A stretch of 35,570 bases of DNA from Chloroflexota bacterium (lineage in GTDB: Bacteria; Chloroflexota; Limnocylindria; Limnocylindrales; CSP1-4). The notes beneath the pieces are model-generated. The model was not told the DNA's origin. It saw nothing but the letters and a program-made list of their open reading frames with translations, and searched no databases. Shown here in pieces: positions 31,210 to 35,570 of the stretch. Position 1 is the first letter of the stretch. Every line of letters begins with the position of its first letter. The translations under genes and the position numbers were made by a program. The stretch covers positions 1 to 35,570 of the forward strand of contig PMKN01000090.1 in assembly GCA_003158675.1 (NCBI GenBank), read 5' to 3'.

Positions 31210-31839
31210 CTAGCCCGTGATCGTCACGTCCGTCGCCGTGCGGGTAGTCGGCGTTCCCGCGCTGGCGCTGGCATTGGCGCCGGGGGCGGCGCCGCCCGAC
31301 GTCTGGACCTGGACCGTCTGGCCGGCCGCCAGATCCGAGCTCGATCCCGAAGTCTGATTGTGGTAGGTGGTCGACGAGCCGGTGGCGAGGGTCACAGTGG
31401 CGCCGCTCGCCAGCTGGACGGTGATTGAGTCGGCCGAGACGCTCGCGACGGTGCCGGTGATCGCGGCCGCGCCGCCGATGCCGCCTGGCTCGCCACCGCC
31501 GGGAATGCCGCTCGGGGCGGCGAACTGGCCCGAGATTCCGTTGACGTCGCCGTTCTGGGCGGTCGCGGTCTGGCCATTGGTTGTCGCGTGGCCGACGGCG
31601 AACCCGACGCCACCGACGGCGATGAGAGCGGCGGCGACGAGCAGGAGGCTTGTGGAGTTGCCACGGCGGGCCGGGGTGCTGACATGTGTCTTGGAAACAG
31701 GGGCAGGCGCCGCGGCAGGCGCCGCGTCTGGGAAGGTCACTTCTTCGGCTGCGTCCAATTCGTTCTCGGGCCCCCAGACGGGCGGCTCGGCGGCGCCTGG
31801 GCCGATGCCGACGGCGGCGGATGCCTGGGACGTGGTCAT
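31210..31839 (-). CDS. Single-span protein with DUF5666-like extracytoplasmic domain
   Basis: The likely product is 209 residues from ATG 31839 (MTTSQASAAVGIGPG), with AAAGGAG upstream at a spacing of nine bases. A cytoplasmic Pro/Ala/Glu tail is followed by one helix (SLLLVAAALIAVGGVGFAVG) near 65-85. After a Gly-rich linker the domain AAITGTVASVSADSITVQLASG, then ATVTLATGSSTTYH and LAAGQTVQVQTSG resembles DUF5666-type OB-like beta domains. No catalytic motif is seen. It lies upstream of the histidine kinase and ends convergent with the RDD gene. It could be an output or accessory of the two-component system, but that is only position-based. Confidence 0.7.
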   Translation of the reverse strand: MTTSQASAAVGIGPGAAEPPVWGPENELDAAEEVTFPDAAPAAAPAPVSKTHVSTPARRGNSTSLLLVAAALIAVGGVGFAVGHATTNGQTATAQNGDVNGISGQFAAPSGIPGGGEPGGIGGAAAITGTVASVSADSITVQLASGATVTLATGSSTTYHNQTSGSSSDLAAGQTVQVQTSGGAAPGANASASAGTPTTRTATDVTITG

Positions 31840-31963
31840 GGCCGGGTGCTCCTTTGTCGTAAGCGGGTCGGACGAGTTGGGCCGCGTCGCGGCGGTTCCG
31901 TTCATGCCTTGAAGCTTGACGTGCCCATGCTTTCGAACCGGTTACGGCCGCTGGATCCGCGAG

Positions 31964-33277
31964 TCAGCCGGCGGCGTGAGTCTCTCGGCGTCCCGATACT
32001 GAACGCGGCCAGCTGACTGAGACGCTCGCGCCTCCGGCTGCAGAGCTCCCGATCGTCCAGCGGCCGCCGCTGGCGCGGACGATCGCGTCGGCAATGGCCA
32101 GGCCGAGACCTGCACCGCCGGGAGCGTCCGTGGCTCGGCGGAAGCGGTCGAATACCCGGCTTCTATCTTCGATCGGGATGCCTGGCCCTGAGTCGTCGAC
32201 GGTGAGCCGGACGCGCCGCCCATCGCCCGCGACGGTGACGGCGATGGTGCCACCATCCGGGGAGTACTTGCAGGCGTTGTCGAGCAAGACGCCGAGCAGC
32301 CGATCGAGCCACTCCGGTGGCGCGGTCACTATCGAGCCATCCGAGCCCGAGGCGGAATGGACGGTCAGCGTCTGGTGCCGCGCCTCTGCCACCGCCCCGA
32401 AACGATCGGCCGTCTGAGCGGCCAGAACGCCGACGTCCACGGGTTCGGCATCCGGCTGACCGCCAGTCGAATCGAATCGAGCCAGCCAGAGCATGTCGTC
32501 CACCAGATGGCGGGTCCGTTTCAGCTCGGTGTCGATCCGTCCGAAGGCATTCGCGTCCCACGCGCCGTCGCGTTTACGCGCCAGGGCCAAGCTGGTTTGG
32601 GCTTCGATGACCGAGAGCGGTGTGCGCAGTTCGTGCGAGGCATCGGCCGTGAATTCGAGCTGGCGCTGGCGTGCCCGCTCGATCGGCAGGGCGACTCGCC
32701 GGCCGATCGCCAGCGCACCCAGGAAGACCACGATCAGCAGCGCGCAGCCAATGCCGATCTCGGCGACGAGGAGGGTGGAAACGGTGCTCGAAACCGCGTC
32801 CATCGACTGGGCCACCACGTAGCGCTGCGAATCGACCACTGTGCCGGCGACGCGATAGCTGGCTCCGCCGATCGAGACCGTCGTCGGGGCAGATACGGAA
32901 GTGTCAGCCGCTGGGAGCGCCAGAGGATTGAGACCCTGGCTGACGGCCGTTCCGTCGGCGCCGACCTTCCAGAGCAGCACCGGCAAGCCGCGCGGATCCT
33001 GACGGCCGGGATCGAAGCCGGGGGGTTGCTGCCCGATGTCGGGGAGTCCACCGGGCCGTCCGATCGACTGGGTGTCCAGCGCTTGAATGAGGTGACCGTC
33101 CACGTCGGCCGTGAGGTTGCCCGACACGATCACAGCCACCGCCACGGCGATGACGACATAGGCGATGCCGACGATCGCGCTGGCGGCCATTGCCACACGA
33201 ACGGTGAGCAGGGCCACGGATGGTCCGTCGTGGACCTGAGGGCGAGCTTCTCCCTCGGACCGGCCGAACTTCTTCAC
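31964..33277 (-). CDS. Sensor histidine kinase
   Basis: A 437-residue membrane kinase. TM1 is at about 27-52, a periplasmic or extracellular domain of about 110 residues follows, and TM2 is at about 167-190. DASHELRTPLSVIEAQ has the phospho-accepting His215, almost directly after TM2 with little room for a HAMP domain. The ATPase boxes are LLDNACKYSPDGG (N box), DDSGPGIP (G1) and GGAGLGLAIADAIV (G2). The four-base overlap with the response regulator shows translational coupling. The signal is unknown. Confidence 0.93.
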   Translation of the reverse strand: MKKFGRSEGEARPQVHDGPSVALLTVRVAMAASAIVGIAYVVIAVAVAVIVSGNLTADVDGHLIQALDTQSIGRPGGLPDIGQQPPGFDPGRQDPRGLPVLLWKVGADGTAVSQGLNPLALPAADTSVSAPTTVSIGGASYRVAGTVVDSQRYVVAQSMDAVSSTVSTLLVAEIGIGCALLIVVFLGALAIGRRVALPIERARQRQLEFTADASHELRTPLSVIEAQTSLALARKRDGAWDANAFGRIDTELKRTRHLVDDMLWLARFDSTGGQPDAEPVDVGVLAAQTADRFGAVAEARHQTLTVHSASGSDGSIVTAPPEWLDRLLGVLLDNACKYSPDGGTIAVTVAGDGRRVRLTVDDSGPGIPIEDRSRVFDRFRRATDAPGGAGLGLAIADAIVRASGGRWTIGSSAAGGASVSVSWPRSVSGRRETHAAG

Positions 33278-33942
33278 GCTTCCTCCAGCCGGTACCCGGC
33301 CCCCCGGACCGTCACGATACGGATCCCCGCCCCCGGCAGCTTGGCCCGCAATCGGCTGAGTTGAACGTCGATGGCATTGGAGCCGAGCGGATCCGTCTCG
33401 TCGCGCCAGGCATGCTCGGCGATCGCCTTTCGATCGACGACAGCGGGTGAGCGGCGCATCAGCAGCTCGAGGATGTTGTATTCGGTCGAGGTGAGCCCGA
33501 GCGAACGGCCGGCGACGCTGACCTCGCGGCGGACCGGGTCCAAGGCGAGCGATCCCCTGGCGATGACGGGGGCATCCACGCCGCGCGGCCGCCGCTGCAA
33601 GGCCCGGATGCGCGCCAGCAGCTCACCGAAGTCGAAGGGCTTGACCAGGTAGTCGTCTGCCCCGGCGTCGAGGCCGCGGATTCTGTCCGGCGGCGCGTCG
33701 CGAGCCGTCAGCATCAGGATCGCGGTCGGCTTGCCGTGCTTGCGGGCCCAGGCCACGACGTCGATTCCCTCCGCGCCGGGCATGCGCCAGTCGACGACAG
33801 CCACGTCGTAGTCGTAGAACTTGAGCAGGTCGATGGCGTCGTCACCGCGCTCGGCCGCGTCCACCTGGTAGCCGTGGTCCGACAGGCCCAGGACCAGGAT
33901 CTCGCGCAGGCCGGGATCGTCTTCGGCCACCAGCACGCGCAT
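33274..33942 (-). CDS. OmpR-family response regulator
   Basis: A 222-residue protein. The receiver domain has the acidic pair in VLVAEDDPG, the phospho-acceptor Asp51 in VVDWRMPG, Thr79 in MLTARD and Lys101 in LVKPFDFGELLA. A C-terminal winged helix (about 128-220) contains LTSTEYNILELLMRR, AWRDETDPLGSNAIDVQLSRLRAKL and VRGAGYRLEEA, typical of OmpR/PhoB. It is encoded first and overlaps the kinase gene by four bases. A purine-rich GGAGACTCC precedes the ATG. Target genes are not known; the neighbouring glycosyltransferase-like gene on the same strand is a candidate. Confidence 0.95.
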   Translation of the reverse strand: MRVLVAEDDPGLREILVLGLSDHGYQVDAAERGDDAIDLLKFYDYDVAVVDWRMPGAEGIDVVAWARKHGKPTAILMLTARDAPPDRIRGLDAGADDYLVKPFDFGELLARIRALQRRPRGVDAPVIARGSLALDPVRREVSVAGRSLGLTSTEYNILELLMRRSPAVVDRKAIAEHAWRDETDPLGSNAIDVQLSRLRAKLPGAGIRIVTVRGAGYRLEEA

Positions 33943-34192
33943 GGAGTCTCCTACCGAGTGTCAGCGGCGTCACTGCAGTTGGCAGCGTCCGCGGGCTCAT
34001 CGTACCAACCGAGTCGCGCCGCGGAGCGGACCGGCAGTCGGGCGGGAAACCCGCGCCGCCCCACCCGGGAGATGGGCAGACCGGATGAGGCGGTACCGCG
34101 GGTCAGGCCGAGTGTCGGTCGCGGGTTGAGCATCTCCAGAAAGGTGAACCAACGGGCCTTTCGTTCTGGTTACGCCGGCCGCTCCGGCCTGG
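33943..34192. other. Intergenic region between response regulator and glycosyltransferase-like gene
   Basis: About 250 bases. The short ORFs here (33941-34129 plus, 33951-34133 and 33997-34239 minus) are Arg/Pro-rich shadows. Promoters for the minus-strand response regulator should lie here, but no good -35/-10 pair or terminator was seen. Confidence 0.45.

Positions 34193-35570
<1,378 letters not shown>

Overview
The window is about 35.6 kb of high-GC DNA (roughly two-thirds G+C by eye), densely packed with genes that often start with GTG or TTG. Likely source: a high-GC Terrabacterial lineage, best guess an uncultured soil or sediment Chloroflexota (Limnocylindria-like), with a deep actinobacterial lineage as the alternative. 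This is inferred from gene style (TIR-WD40 protein, RDD and SHOCT membrane proteins, BNR-like lipoprotein, Gly-rich glycosyltransferase, several apparently leaderless regulator genes). No rRNA or other phylogenetic marker is present.

Layout. (1) 1-7.7 kb: the 5' end of a tRNA at the left edge, then an accessory block. A 4-TM membrane protein and a TIR / transmembrane / 14-blade WD40 protein lie on the minus strand. They are divergent from a 1095-residue protein that joins a PfkB-kinase-like N-terminus, an AAA+-type P-loop ATPase, a RyR domain and a SLOG-like Rossmann domain. This is the best candidate for an undescribed nucleotide-signal defence or conflict system. (2) 7.8-9.5 kb: an AAC(2')-I type acetyltransferase, an Imm5-like putative immunity protein and a small membrane protein. 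(3) 9.7-14.9 kb: TelA and a membrane partner, convergent with an unusual Clp-like ATPase that has two copies of the first nucleotide-binding module and a third module without a P-loop. (4) 15.2-21.4 kb: an arsenic cluster: ArsR with a CxC sensor, an ArsP/DUF318 permease, a CPNC thioredoxin-like protein, a MerR-ArsC fusion with a textbook MerR promoter and an internal ribosome-binding site, a lipoprotein, a second ArsR, a small unlisted ORF, ArsM and ArsN2. (5) 21.4-24.6 kb: a Zur-type Fur regulator convergent with a zinc ABC uptake operon. (6) 24.7-28.9 kb: a LUD-domain protein divergent from MarR and a DODA-type dioxygenase, then a ZIP transporter behind a strong promoter with a large palindrome, and an M24 protein that has lost two metal ligands. 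(7) 29-35.6 kb: MscL with a zinc-ribbon tail, a SHOCT protein, a Pro-rich RDD protein, a DUF5666-like protein, an OmpR-type two-component pair and a truncated glycosyltransferase-39-like gene.

How it works together. The arsenic genes form a route by which arsenate could be reduced (ArsC), arsenite methylated (ArsM), trivalent organoarsenical exported (ArsP) and an organoarsenical acetylated (ArsN2), under two ArsR repressors and one MerR activator. The zinc genes form a uptake-plus-repressor unit. The first 7.7 kb looks like a sensor/effector pair. All functions are read from sequence motifs by eye; no alignment or database search was run.
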